Assembly (NCBI RefSeq): GCF_000297055.2
Contig: NC_022357.1
Location: 2,057,501-2,121,500 of the forward strand
Length of the DNA: 64,000 bases
Origin: Sulfuricella denitrificans skB26
GTDB taxonomy: Bacteria > Pseudomonadota > Gammaproteobacteria > Burkholderiales > Sulfuricellaceae
Reading direction: 5' to 3'
In this document: piece by piece, positions 1 through 9,087 of the stretch
Layout of the letters: the number at the start of each line of letters is the position of its first letter
Numbering within the stretch: position 1 is the stretch's first letter
Translations under genes and position numbers: made by a program
Notes under the pieces: model-generated
The model's input: only the letters and a program-made list of their open reading frames with translations
The model's database searches: none
What the model was told of the DNA's origin: nothing

Positions 1-368
1 AGGAACAGATCGCCCAGCGCGGAGCGGCCCCGTGTGCCCATCATGATCTGGTCGCAGCCAAGTTCCTGGGCGAGGCGCGCAATGGTCGTAGCCACTTCGC
101 CCTGCACGATGTGGGCTTGGCAAGAAATACCAGCAGCATTCAGGATGCTGCGAGCTGGAGCGATGGCCGCTTCGCCCCACTCTTTTTCCAACGTAGCAAG
201 TTCCTCTGTCTTAATCATGCGCCGTACCATCCAATCGTCGCCGGGGGGTTGTACATTCAGCAAATGCACTTCGGCACCCTGTAACATACTGGCGATGTGA
301 GCAAGATGGCGCGCGGCATTCGACGATCCTTCCGAGCCGTCGATGGGAAGCAGTATCTTGTAGCCCAT
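1..368 (-). CDS. Universal stress protein (UspA family), 3' end cut by window
   Basis: Translation from the ATG at 368 begins MGYKILLPIDGSEGS, the typical Usp first beta-strand with the nucleotide-site Asp, and continues through a later segment QIMMGTRGRS that matches the GxxGRS-type ATP-binding loop of ATP-binding Usp proteins. The gene runs off the left edge, so only about 122 of the usual 140-150 residues are seen. A GGAAA Shine-Dalgarno sits 6 nt before the ATG. Usp proteins are cytoplasmic stress/energy-responsive proteins whose exact target is usually unknown. Confidence in the family is high; the specific function is unknown. Confidence 0.85.
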   Translation of the reverse strand, partial: MGYKILLPIDGSEGSSNAARHLAHIASMLQGAEVHLLNVQPPGDDWMVRRMIKTEELATLEKEWGEAAIAPARSILNAAGISCQAHIVQGEVATTIARLAQELGCDQIMMGTRGRSALGDLF

Positions 369-384
369 GAAGATTTCCTTTGGT

Positions 385-471
385 TTATTGATTGACCCAG
401 ATCAGCATGCCCAGCAGCGACCAGAGAGTAACTATGACGAGGCCGAGCATGACTAGCAGTATGATACTCAT
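385..471 (-). CDS. Possible 28-residue single-pass membrane peptide
   Basis: The frame reads MSIILLVMLGLVIVTLWSLL followed by GMLIWVNQ and a stop, almost entirely hydrophobic and long enough for one transmembrane helix. It ends 16 nt before the start codon of the universal stress protein on the same strand, so it could be co-transcribed with it. No good Shine-Dalgarno is visible before this ATG, and longer in-frame starts (up to 615) add a charged segment of unlikely composition. It may be a small accessory membrane protein or may be non-coding; a call of this length without homology search is weak. Confidence 0.3.
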   Translation of the reverse strand: MSIILLVMLGLVIVTLWSLLGMLIWVNQ

Positions 472-777
472 CGAAATGCCATGAAGGAAGATTAACTGGG
501 TGTGAACAGCATGGAGACGACCCCTTCGGGTGTGTCGGCCATCCATGACTTCCCATATGGACAACACCGTTCCCATGCAGCAAGATATCGTACAAGCTGG
601 ATAATTGGACAACAACTTAATCTGTTTTCATCCTTAACATTCAACCTTGTTGCCTGCTGACAAGTGTATTGCCTGTCATCACCTAATAACGTATTTCTCC
701 GCCGCAAAATCAGGAAGGACCCCACACACGGTACAGGCGATCCATCTATCAAGACTCTAACAAGGCAAGTACAAAAA
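472..777. other. Divergent intergenic region, no gene recognised
   Basis: This stretch separates the minus-strand stress-protein genes from the plus-strand Sel1 gene and must hold both promoters. No convincing ORF, repeat or strong sigma-70 promoter pair was found by eye. Confidence 0.4.
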
Positions 778-1668
778 ATGCATTTTCTCCTGGCCACACT
801 ACTGACACTATCGGTGTTTTTTCCCTCTCCGTCCCATGCCATGACACCGGCAGAAACCATCCTGATTACCAACGCCGCCGAACGTGGAAGCGATGGCGCT
901 CAATTACTGCTCGGAATCGAGTATCTATACGGTGATGGCGGCAAACCCAAAGATGCAAAACTCGCAGCCCACTGGCTGGAACTCGCCGGGGAACAAAACA
1001 ATGCGGCCGCCCAGCAAATGCTTGGCGACCTTTACGAACGCGGTCTTGGCGTCCCCAGGAACCTGACATTGAGCGCAGCGTGGCGGAAGAAGGCTGCCAC
1101 CCGCGGCAGCACCGACGCTCAATTTGCCCTCGGGAAAATGTATCTTTCCGGCGAGGGTGTTGAAATGAACCCGGAACAAGCCGAACGCTGGCTCAAACGC
1201 GCGGCTAAAAAAGGCAACTTCGAGGCTCGGATTCTTCTTATCAAAATTTACCAATCACGCACCTCCCATCTGCTTGAGTCGCGCGAATACGAATTGGAGG
1301 AAAATTTATTGGCGGACGCCGCACTAGAGAGTTACCAATCCGGCGTTGAATTCATGCAATTCATGGAAAAAACCATCAACGAATTTATCGAGGTTTTCCA
1401 TGAACCATCGATCAATCTGCAAAAACTGGCCGAGGCAGGCGATGTCAAAAGCCAATATCGGCTAGCTACCCAATATGAAAGTGGCCATGGCGAAAAGCTG
1501 GACTATGGCAAAGCGTTATACTGGTTTCAAAAAGCAGCGAAAAATGGGAACATTATGGCCATGAAAAGCCTCGCTCACATCTATGAAAAGGGAATCGATG
1601 GCGTGACACCAGATCGAAAAACCGCTGAATATTGGACCGAAAAAGCCAAAGCAGCACAAAATCAATAA
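778..1668 (+). CDS. Secreted Sel1-like repeat (TPR-like) protein
   Basis: The protein (296 aa) starts MHFLLATLLTLSVFFPSPSHA, a clear Sec signal peptide, so the ATG at 778 is preferred over upstream in-frame codons. The mature part carries at least five Sel1 repeats: three near the N-terminus (for example GDGGKPKDAKLAAHWLELA, GLGVPRNLTLSAAWRKKAA and GEGVEMNPEQAERWLKRAA) and two near the C-terminus (GHGEKLDYGKALYWFQKAA and the last one ending WTEKAKAA), separated by about 70 non-repeat residues. Sel1 repeats are helical-hairpin scaffolds for protein-protein contacts. The partner is unknown; location is inferred to be periplasmic. It stands alone, upstream of the SulP-hyf cluster and separated from it by 169 bp. 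Confidence 0.75.
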   Translation: MHFLLATLLTLSVFFPSPSHAMTPAETILITNAAERGSDGAQLLLGIEYLYGDGGKPKDAKLAAHWLELAGEQNNAAAQQMLGDLYERGLGVPRNLTLSAAWRKKAATRGSTDAQFALGKMYLSGEGVEMNPEQAERWLKRAAKKGNFEARILLIKIYQSRTSHLLESREYELEENLLADAALESYQSGVEFMQFMEKTINEFIEVFHEPSINLQKLAEAGDVKSQYRLATQYESGHGEKLDYGKALYWFQKAAKNGNIMAMKSLAHIYEKGIDGVTPDRKTAEYWTEKAKAAQNQ

Positions 1669-1837
1669 ACTCGCTCCGCGATACAAGACTTCTCACATTC
1701 GGGACAAATGGGTCCATAAAGTGTTTTTATACCTTGAGCCGATTTACACTGGTATCATCTGAGGTAGTCAATAAACCATAAAAAATAAGTACGCGCCGCC
1801 TTAACACTCGGCTTTCTGCTCGATACGGGGATTCGTT

Positions 1838-3988
1838 ATGCATCAGCTAGCACGCTTTCTTCCATTCCTGCGCTGGTTTCCTCTGCGCGGTGAAAATATC
1901 AAGGCCGACCTGATCGCCGGCATCACTGTCGCCCTGGTACTGATTCCCCAGTCCATGGCCTACGCCCAGCTTGCCGGCCTGCCACCCTACTACGGACTTT
2001 ACGCAGCTTTCCTGCCCGGCATCATCGCCGCCCTGTGGGGCTCGTCAGCGCAACTGGCCACCGGCCCGGTTGCGGTGGTCTCGTTGCTGACTGCATCCGC
2101 TCTTGCTCCGCTGGCAGCTACCGGCTCCAGCCAGTTCGTCGCGCTGGCGATCATGATGGCACTGATGGTCGGCATCATCCAGCTCGCCTTAGGCGTGTTC
2201 AAACTCGGGGTGGTAGTGAATTTTCTTTCCCACCCGGTCATAGTCGGTTTCACCAACGCCGCCGCCATCATCATCGGTCTTTCCCAGCTCAACAAGCTGT
2301 TCGGGGTCTCGATGGGTCGCAGCGAACATTTTATCCAGGATATCTGGGGTGTACTGCAACAGGTCGGCGACACCCACATTCCAACATTGATCATGGGAGT
2401 TTCAGCCTTCGCCATCATGTGGGGGCTAAAAAAATTCGCCCCTAAAATGCCCGGCGTATTGATTGCCGTTGCCCTCACCACCATCGTCAGCTGGTCGATC
2501 GGCTTCGAGCACAACAGCAACGGCAAGGTCGATGAAATCATGGACGAAGATGTCAAAACGCTGGCCAATAATTTTTCCCGTATCGAAATAACAAATGACG
2601 AACTGAACAGCAAACTCAGCGAAAAATCTGCTGAACTCAAACAACATCAAAAGAGCCATGAAGGCGGCAGCCAACGCACTGCCGCTCTGAACTATGAAAT
2701 TGAATTGCTCAGGCTGGAACTCAAAAATACTGAAGGTGAAAATCGCAAACTCGCCCGCTCCCTCCGAAAATTCATTTTTGAACAGGTGCCTCCTGCTAAT
2801 GGCCAGCCTGCCAAACTCTATCTGACCAACCAGGTACCTGCAGGCGAAAAAACCGATGGGTATCGCTGGCGCATCAAGAAGTTCAGCAAAGGTGAACTCA
2901 AACTGGTTGGAGGCGGTGAAGTCGTGGGGGCTATTCCGGCTGGCCTTCCGCAGTTAAGCATGCCCAGTTTCAGCTGGGACATGATGTCGACACTGTTTTC
3001 CGGCGCGCTGGTGATTTCTCTGGTGGGCTTCATGGAAGCGATTTCCATCGCCAAGGCGATGGCTGCCAAGACCAAAGATCGCATAGACCCGAATCAGGAA
3101 CTGATCGGCCAGGGTCTCGGGAATATCATCGGCAGTTTCAGCCAGGCTTTTCCGGCCAGTGGCTCATTTTCGCGTTCGGCAGTCAACCTGAATGCCGGCG
3201 CCCAAACCGGCATGTCTTCGGTATTTTCCGGCATCATCGTGCTGGTTACTCTGCTGTTCCTGACACCGCTACTGTATCACCTGCCTCAGGCGGTATTGGC
3301 GGCTGTAATCATGATGGCAGTCATTGGCTTGGTTAATTTCAAGGCAATCAAACACGCCTGGCAGACTCACAAACACGATGGAATTGCCTCAGCGGTCACA
3401 TTCTTAGCCACGCTGGCTTTTGCGCCTCATCTCGACAACGGCATTATGGTCGGCGCAGGCTTGTCCATCATCCTGTATCTGTATCGCACCATGTCACCCC
3501 GTGTTGCTATTCTGGGTCGCTATCAGGACGGCACGCTACGCGACGCAAAAGCAAACAATTTGCCGGTCAGCGATTACATCATCGCCATCCGCTATGACGG
3601 TTCGCTGTATTTCGCCAACGTACCCTATTTCGAAGACACCCTTCTGGAGGCTGTCTCCAAAAGCCCTTGCGCCAAACACCTGCTGATCGTGTCAAATGGC
3701 ATCAACCAGCTTGACGCTTCGGGCGATGAAGTTATCCACCACATGGTGGAAAGATTTCGCTCCAATGGCATCAGGGTGGTTTTCAGCGGCCTGAAAAAAC
3801 AAGTCCTCAACGTCATGCAGCACTCCGGTCTGTTTGTGTATATTGGACAAGAAAATATTTTTCCCGACGAGGACAAGGCACTCGATTCAATTTACGCCGA
3901 GGTACTCGAAACCGATCCCAATGCACAATGCCGTCTGATGAAGGATCATCATATCGGCGGTGCCGATGGGGTGAAAACCTGGCTATAA
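1838..3988 (+). CDS. SulP-family anion (sulfate/bicarbonate) transporter with STAS domain and a large insert
   Basis: The N-terminal membrane domain has SulP hallmarks: the start region leading to ITVALVLIPQSMAYAQLAGL, then GLYAAFLPGIIAALWGSS, and later SGSFSRSAVNLNAGAQTGMS. A C-terminal cytoplasmic STAS domain follows (about residues 575-690, with the strand-turn HLLIVSNGINQLDASG). SulP proteins move sulfate or bicarbonate, usually coupled to Na+ or H+. At 716 aa it is longer than the usual 550-600 because of an insert at about residues 225-357 rich in charged heptads (coiled-coil-like) between transmembrane segments. The next gene starts 34 nt downstream, so it is probably the first gene of the hyf-like operon. 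Given that context and nearby RuBisCO, bicarbonate is a plausible substrate, but sulfate cannot be excluded. Confidence 0.9.
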   Translation: MHQLARFLPFLRWFPLRGENIKADLIAGITVALVLIPQSMAYAQLAGLPPYYGLYAAFLPGIIAALWGSSAQLATGPVAVVSLLTASALAPLAATGSSQFVALAIMMALMVGIIQLALGVFKLGVVVNFLSHPVIVGFTNAAAIIIGLSQLNKLFGVSMGRSEHFIQDIWGVLQQVGDTHIPTLIMGVSAFAIMWGLKKFAPKMPGVLIAVALTTIVSWSIGFEHNSNGKVDEIMDEDVKTLANNFSRIEITNDELNSKLSEKSAELKQHQKSHEGGSQRTAALNYEIELLRLELKNTEGENRKLARSLRKFIFEQVPPANGQPAKLYLTNQVPAGEKTDGYRWRIKKFSKGELKLVGGGEVVGAIPAGLPQLSMPSFSWDMMSTLFSGALVISLVGFMEAISIAKAMAAKTKDRIDPNQELIGQGLGNIIGSFSQAFPASGSFSRSAVNLNAGAQTGMSSVFSGIIVLVTLLFLTPLLYHLPQAVLAAVIMMAVIGLVNFKAIKHAWQTHKHDGIASAVTFLATLAFAPHLDNGIMVGAGLSIILYLYRTMSPRVAILGRYQDGTLRDAKANNLPVSDYIIAIRYDGSLYFANVPYFEDTLLEAVSKSPCAKHLLIVSNGINQLDASGDEVIHHMVERFRSNGIRVVFSGLKKQVLNVMQHSGLFVYIGQENIFPDEDKALDSIYAEVLETDPNAQCRLMKDHHIGGADGVKTWL

Positions 3989-4022
3989 TGCGCAGCAATA
4001 ACAAGATGCTGGAGAACCCCTC

Positions 4023-6032
4023 GTGATATTTGCAACCCTGCTGCCCATAGACGTCACCTTAGGTGTCATCGTCTATTGGTTGCTACTGGGCTTGGCAGGA
4101 CTGCTCCTGCAAAACGGCCGCGCCATCACGAAATTTATTTTTCCAGCAGGCGCGCTGGGCTCACTGATTCTGGCGGCCGCCGCTTTGGGTAGTTTGGGCG
4201 GCGCCGTCAATGTTGCGGTTTTACCGCTCGGCCTGCCCGACCTGCCCTTCCATTTGCGTCTGGATGCTCTGTCCGCATTTTTCCTGCTACTGCTCGGCGC
4301 TTCCAGCATCGGAATTTCGCTTTATTCGGCGGGCTATTTCCGCGACATGAAGGGAATCACTCTCGGACTGTTGTGCCTGGAATACCACGTCTTCCTCGCC
4401 AGCATGGCCCTGGTTCTGATGGCGGATGATGCTTATATGTTCATGGTGGCATGGGAAACCATGGCGCTGTCCTCCTATTTCCTGGTCACCACCGACCACA
4501 AAGTGCCGGAAATTCGCCAAGCGGGCTTCATCTACCTGCTGGTCGCCCACGTTGGTGCTATCGCTATCCTGATGTGCTTTGGCGTAATGCAGGGTGGCCA
4601 CGGCGATTTCACCTTCGCCGCCATGCGCGATGCGCACCTGACCGAATTCTGGTCCAGCGTCACTTTCCTGCTCGCCCTGTTCGGCTTCGGCGCTAAGGCA
4701 GGCATCCTGCCCCTCCACATCTGGCTGCCGGAAGCACACCCTGCCGCCCCTTCCCCGGTTTCGGCGCTGATGAGTGGCATCATGCTGAAAACCGCAATTT
4801 ACGGCATCCTGCGGGTTTCTCTCGACCTTCTCGATGCACACATCTGGTGGTGGGGCGTGCTGGCCCTGACGCTGGGCCTGTTCACCGCACTGTTCGGTGT
4901 GATCTTCGCCGCCGTACAGACGGACATGAAACGCCTGCTCGCCTACTCCTCGATCGAAAACATCGGCATTATTCTTGTTGGCATCGGCCTCGCCCTCACC
5001 TTTCACGCCTTTGGCATGGATGCGCTGTCAGCACTGGCGCTCACCGCAACCTTGTATCACGCCCTCAACCACGCGTTCATGAAGGGCCTGCTGTTCATCG
5101 GTACCGGGGCGGTGCTGCACGCCACCGGAGAACGAAATCTCGGCAAACTGGGAGGGCTCATCCATCAAATGCCGAAACTGGCGCTGCTGATGCTGGTGGG
5201 TGCTCTCGCGATTGCCGGACTGCCCCCGCTCAACGGCTTTGTATCCGAATGGCTGCTGCTACAGGCTTTCCTGCTCTCACCGGGGCTGCCTCATTCCTAT
5301 CTCAACATGCTAATTCCAGTCGCTGCGGCCGCGCTGGTCCTGGCTTCGGCGCTGTCCGGCTATGTCATGGTCAAATTCTACGGGGTGATTTTCCTTGGGC
5401 AGCCGCGCGAAAAGACACTGCACGAGGCCCACGACATTGGCATGTTTGAACGACTGGGTCTGACCTGGCTTGCCCTGGGCTGCATTCTGCTGGGGGTGTT
5501 CCCGGTATTCGTCATCCTGCTTATCGACCCCGTCACCCAAATGCTGCTTGGCCAGACCCTTGGAAGCACCGCCGCACAGACCGGCTGGCTGTTGCTCACT
5601 CCGATCCAGCCCGAACGTGCCAGCTACAGCCCGCTAATCCTGTTCCTGATCATTGTCGTCGGTGTCGTTTTCACGACTTTCGCGGTGAAGAAGTTCTATC
5701 ATGGCCGCCTGCGCCGCGGCCCGGCCTGGGACTGCGGCTTTCCTGAGCAGACGGCACGAATGCAAGATACCGCCGAAGGTTTTGGCCAGCCTATCCGCCA
5801 GATTTTCGAGCCCTTCCTCGGAGTGACCCGCATCGTCCCATCCCCTTTCGACAAAAAGCCCCACTATCACGGTGAATCGCGCGACCGCCTGTGGGACCTG
5901 CTATACCTGCCGATCGCCCGAGTCACCGAAATAATCTCCGTCATGGTTGGCAAACTCCAGCACGGCCGCATCCATGTTTACCTGCTGTATAGTTTTGTCA
6001 CCCTGCTCGCGCTACTGGCGTTTATCCGATGA
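4023..6032 (+). CDS. hyfB: Hydrogenase-4 component B-like (NuoL/MrpA-type antiporter subunit)
   Basis: This 669-aa polytopic protein contains the proton-conducting antiporter domain (Pfam Proton_antipo_M type): LHIWLPEAHPAAPSPVSALM and QTDMKRLLAYSSIENIGII are diagnostic, with the conserved Lys/Glu/His of the half-channels. The C-terminus carries the HyfB/HycC-type extension with GPAWDCGFP. It is translated from GTG at 4023 with GGAG upstream. It sits 34 nt after the SulP gene and its stop overlaps the hyfC start (ATGA). In the family it forms the distal membrane arm of hydrogenase-4/FHL complexes and couples electron transfer or conformational change to H+/Na+ movement. Here the complex lacks a hydrogenase active site (see hyfG), so the driving reaction is unknown. 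Confidence 0.88.
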   Translation: MIFATLLPIDVTLGVIVYWLLLGLAGLLLQNGRAITKFIFPAGALGSLILAAAALGSLGGAVNVAVLPLGLPDLPFHLRLDALSAFFLLLLGASSIGISLYSAGYFRDMKGITLGLLCLEYHVFLASMALVLMADDAYMFMVAWETMALSSYFLVTTDHKVPEIRQAGFIYLLVAHVGAIAILMCFGVMQGGHGDFTFAAMRDAHLTEFWSSVTFLLALFGFGAKAGILPLHIWLPEAHPAAPSPVSALMSGIMLKTAIYGILRVSLDLLDAHIWWWGVLALTLGLFTALFGVIFAAVQTDMKRLLAYSSIENIGIILVGIGLALTFHAFGMDALSALALTATLYHALNHAFMKGLLFIGTGAVLHATGERNLGKLGGLIHQMPKLALLMLVGALAIAGLPPLNGFVSEWLLLQAFLLSPGLPHSYLNMLIPVAAAALVLASALSGYVMVKFYGVIFLGQPREKTLHEAHDIGMFERLGLTWLALGCILLGVFPVFVILLIDPVTQMLLGQTLGSTAAQTGWLLLTPIQPERASYSPLILFLIIVVGVVFTTFAVKKFYHGRLRRGPAWDCGFPEQTARMQDTAEGFGQPIRQIFEPFLGVTRIVPSPFDKKPHYHGESRDRLWDLLYLPIARVTEIISVMVGKLQHGRIHVYLLYSFVTLLALLAFIR

Positions 6033-6970
6033 ACGGCATACTTTTACAACTCTTTCAGGACACGCTGGTAGTGTTGATCGCACCCCTGCTTCTAGGCTGG
6101 GTCAATCAGTGCCGAGCCTGGCTGCAGAATCGCAGCGGCCCTGGCGTGCTGCGGCCTTACCTGAACATGGTGAAGCTGTTTCACAAGGATGCGGTGCTGG
6201 CGCACAATGCCTCGCCGATGTTCCGCTTCCACCCTTATATCCTGTTTGCCTGTATGTGGCTGGCGGCATCCCTGGTACCAGTGATCGCGACCGACCTGCC
6301 TCTCTCCCCGGCAGTGGACGTGATCGCGCTGGTTGGCATTTTCGCCCTGGCGCGCGTCTTCGTCTCCCTGGCGGCCATGGATATCGGCACCTCATTCGGC
6401 ACGCTCGGCGCACGGCGCGAAATGCTGGTTGGCTTCCTTGCCGAGCCGGCACTACTGATGGTGTTTTTCACCGCTGCCGCAATCAGCCACTCCACCTCGC
6501 TTACCACCATCGTCGAGACCCTCGCGCACAAACAGTTCGTCATCCATCCCAGCCTGGCCTTCGCCGCCGTCGCCTTCATCATGGTGCTGCTGGCAGAAAA
6601 CGCGCGCATCCCGGTGGACAACCCCTCCACCCACCTCGAACTGACCATGATCCACGAGGCCATGATTCTGGAATACTCTGCCCGCCACCTTGCCCTGATC
6701 GAATGGGCGAGTGCACTCAAGCTCCTTGCATTCACTACCATCGGCATCGCTCTGTTCATGCCATGGGGAATCGCCGAAGCCGGCAACTTGAGCGCGCTAC
6801 CACTTGCCTTGGTTGCCTTGTTCATCAAGCTGATGGCGGCAGGAGCCGGCCTGGCGCTGCTCGAGACCGTCTCCGCCAAGATGCGCATCTTCCGTGTACC
6901 GGAATTCATGGGTACGGCCTTTCTGCTGGCCGTTTTGGGTCTGCTCGTCCATTTCCTGCATGGAAACTGA
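6029..6970 (+). CDS. hyfC: Hydrogenase-4 component C-like (NuoH-type membrane subunit)
   Basis: The 313-aa, multi-helix protein has the NuoH/HyfC signature loop: GWVNQCRAWLQNRSGPGVLRPY near the N-terminus (split here as GWVNQCRAWLQNRSG then PGVLRPY) and the acidic segment AENARIPVDNPSTHLELTMI, equivalent to the quinone-proximal E-rich loop of NuoH. The start overlaps hyfB by 4 nt, indicating translational coupling. In complex I and group 4 hydrogenases this subunit connects the peripheral arm to the antiporter arm and holds the E-channel. Its retention implies that a peripheral arm (HyfG/HyfI) really docks on this membrane module. Confidence 0.9.
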   Translation: MNGILLQLFQDTLVVLIAPLLLGWVNQCRAWLQNRSGPGVLRPYLNMVKLFHKDAVLAHNASPMFRFHPYILFACMWLAASLVPVIATDLPLSPAVDVIALVGIFALARVFVSLAAMDIGTSFGTLGARREMLVGFLAEPALLMVFFTAAAISHSTSLTTIVETLAHKQFVIHPSLAFAAVAFIMVLLAENARIPVDNPSTHLELTMIHEAMILEYSARHLALIEWASALKLLAFTTIGIALFMPWGIAEAGNLSALPLALVALFIKLMAAGAGLALLETVSAKMRIFRVPEFMGTAFLLAVLGLLVHFLHGN

Positions 6971-6971
6971 G

Positions 6972-7631
6972 ATGGAAAATTTCTCCGGACAACTCATCAA
7001 CCTGTTTGCAGCACTGCTGCTTCTGGTCTCGTTTGCCATGTTGTCGCAGCGCCGGGTGTTGTCGCTGATCAACCTGTTTGCGCTGCAAGGGTTAATGCTC
7101 ACCATCAGCACCGTGATCGTGGCCTATTCCTCGCACCAGCATCACCTTTACTACTCGGCGGCGCTGACACTGGTGCTGAAAGTCATTATCCTGCCGTGGA
7201 TCCTGCACCGCCTAATACGCAAATTGAACGTCAAATGGGACGTCGAGACCTTATTCAACATCCCGACCACCATGCTGGTCGGCATCGCCCTGGTGGTATT
7301 CGCATTCAACCTGGCTGCACCGATCTCCATGATGGGAGGCGCCATCACCAAGAGCACCCTGGGAATTGCCATGGCCAGTGTACTGCTCTCTTTCCTGATG
7401 ATGATCACGCGCAACAAGGCGGTGCCGCAAGTGATCGGCTTTCTCGCAATGGAAAATGGCCTGTTCTTTGCAGCTACCAGCGCCACTTACGGCATGCCAA
7501 TGGTGGTGGAATTGGGCATTGCACTCGATGTGCTAGTGGGCATGTTCATCCTGGGCATTTTCTTCTTCCAGATTCGGGAAACTTTCGACAGCCTGGATTT
7601 GAAGCACATGGAAAAACTCAAGGAAGATTAA
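6972..7631 (+). CDS. hyfE: Hydrogenase-4 component E-like (NuoK-type) subunit
   Basis: The protein is about 219 aa, like E. coli HyfE (216 aa), and starts MENFSGQLINLFAALLLLVS. A NuoK-like helical domain is followed by two further pairs of helices; the segment INLFALQGLMLTISTVIVAY resembles the NuoK Glu-containing helix region with Gln at the Glu position. The ATG at 6972 follows the hyfC stop by 1 nt; an alternative in-frame ATG lies at 6960 inside hyfC. It is the small membrane subunit between HyfC and the antiporter-like subunits. Confidence 0.85.
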   Translation: MENFSGQLINLFAALLLLVSFAMLSQRRVLSLINLFALQGLMLTISTVIVAYSSHQHHLYYSAALTLVLKVIILPWILHRLIRKLNVKWDVETLFNIPTTMLVGIALVVFAFNLAAPISMMGGAITKSTLGIAMASVLLSFLMMITRNKAVPQVIGFLAMENGLFFAATSATYGMPMVVELGIALDVLVGMFILGIFFFQIRETFDSLDLKHMEKLKED

Positions 7632-7632
7632 C

Positions 7633-9081
7633 GTGGAAATTCTCTGGATACTGGTGATTCCCCTGCTCGGCGGCCTGTTGCTGGCGCTGTTCGGCAGCCA
7701 GCGCTTCGCTCCCGAGCTGAACTCCATCATGAGCTTCGGTACCTTTGTAGCCTCCGCATTCCTCACTGTCCGGGTCATTACCGACGGACCGATGACCGCA
7801 CTCAGCGAGCAGTTCTTCGTCGACTCCTTCAATGTCTTCCTGGTCGCACTGACCGCCTTTGTCGCCTTTACCACCTCGCTGTTCTCGCGCCCCTACATGC
7901 GCATCGAGCAGGCACATGGCAAGCTTACCATCAACATGCTGCGTCTCTACCACAGCATGTACCAGCTATTCACCTTCACCATGCTGCTGGCACTGCTCAC
8001 CAACAATCTCGGCATCATGTGGGTGGCGATGGAAGCGGCAACCCTCACCACCGTGCTTCTAGTCTCGCTCTACCGTACCCCGGCCAGCCTGGAAGCGGCA
8101 TGGAAATATTTCATCCTGTGCGGCGTCGGCATCGCACAGGCGCTGTTCGGTACCATCCTGGTCTATTTTGCGGCGGAAAAAATCCTCGGCGCAGGCGGTA
8201 CGGCGCTGCTGTGGACGCATCTCGACGCGGTCAAAACCCAGTTGGAACCGACCGTGCTGTCACTGGCCTTCGTATTTCTTCTGGTAGGCTACGGCACCAA
8301 AGTCGGTCTGGCGCCGCTGCACAACTGGCTACCCGATGCCCATGCTGAAGGTCCAACACCGGTTTCAGCCGTGCTTTCCGGTCTGCTGCTCAACGTCGCG
8401 CTATATGCCGTAGTGCGCTCCAAAGTATTGGTAGACGGCGCACTGGGCAACCATCTCGCCGGCAACCTGATGATGGGATTTGGATTGCTCAGTGTAGTCA
8501 TGGCCGCATTCTTTCTGTCACGCCAGAAGGACGTCAAGCGCATGTTCGCCTACTCCTCGATCGAGCACATGGGTCTGATGACCTTTGCCTTCGGCATGGG
8601 CGGTCCGGTAGCGACCTTCGCCGGCATGCTGCACATGACGGTACACTCCCTGACCAAGTCGGCGATTTTCTTCGCTGTCGGCCACGCCACGCAGAAATCC
8701 GGCACCCAGCTGATGGAAAACATCCGCGGCCTGATCACGACCAACCCCACCATCGGCTGGGGATTGGCAATCGGCTCCCTGGCCATCCTCGGTATGCCGC
8801 CATTCGGCGTGTTCGCCAGCGAGTTCCTGATCATCACCACCGCCATGCACGCCTACCCGTGGACCACGCCGTTCCTGCTCGCCGCGCTGGGCGTGGCATT
8901 CGCCGCGATATTCAGCCGGGTACAGAGCATGGTCTTTGGCGAAACTACCGGCGAACGCCTGCCCCATCCGCCCGCGCTGGTCCCGGTGTTCGTGCATCTG
9001 GGATTGGTGCTTCTACTCGGCCTATATATCCCACCCTACCTGGCAGACTGGTATCGCCAAGCTGCTGCGTTGATCGGATAA
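7633..9081 (+). CDS. hyfF: Hydrogenase-4 component F-like (NuoN/MrpD-type antiporter subunit)
   Basis: A second antiporter-like subunit of 482 aa, starting at GTG 7633 one base after the hyfE stop. Family landmarks are APLHNWLPDAHAEGPTPVSA and the Lys-containing SRQKDVKRMFAYSSIEHMG. Together with HyfB it gives two antiporter-like units; a third (HyfD), present in E. coli hydrogenase-4, is missing here. The role in the family is proton or sodium translocation in the membrane arm. Start choice rests on the tight spacing and the family N-terminus. Confidence 0.88.
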   Translation: MEILWILVIPLLGGLLLALFGSQRFAPELNSIMSFGTFVASAFLTVRVITDGPMTALSEQFFVDSFNVFLVALTAFVAFTTSLFSRPYMRIEQAHGKLTINMLRLYHSMYQLFTFTMLLALLTNNLGIMWVAMEAATLTTVLLVSLYRTPASLEAAWKYFILCGVGIAQALFGTILVYFAAEKILGAGGTALLWTHLDAVKTQLEPTVLSLAFVFLLVGYGTKVGLAPLHNWLPDAHAEGPTPVSAVLSGLLLNVALYAVVRSKVLVDGALGNHLAGNLMMGFGLLSVVMAAFFLSRQKDVKRMFAYSSIEHMGLMTFAFGMGGPVATFAGMLHMTVHSLTKSAIFFAVGHATQKSGTQLMENIRGLITTNPTIGWGLAIGSLAILGMPPFGVFASEFLIITTAMHAYPWTTPFLLAALGVAFAAIFSRVQSMVFGETTGERLPHPPALVPVFVHLGLVLLLGLYIPPYLADWYRQAAALIG

Positions 9082-9087
9082 AGAATC

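Noticed and set aside
4287-5006. 239-codon minus-strand frame within hyfB
   Set aside because: A shadow frame of a conserved membrane protein gene; composition is His/Gln/Gly-rich without any motif.
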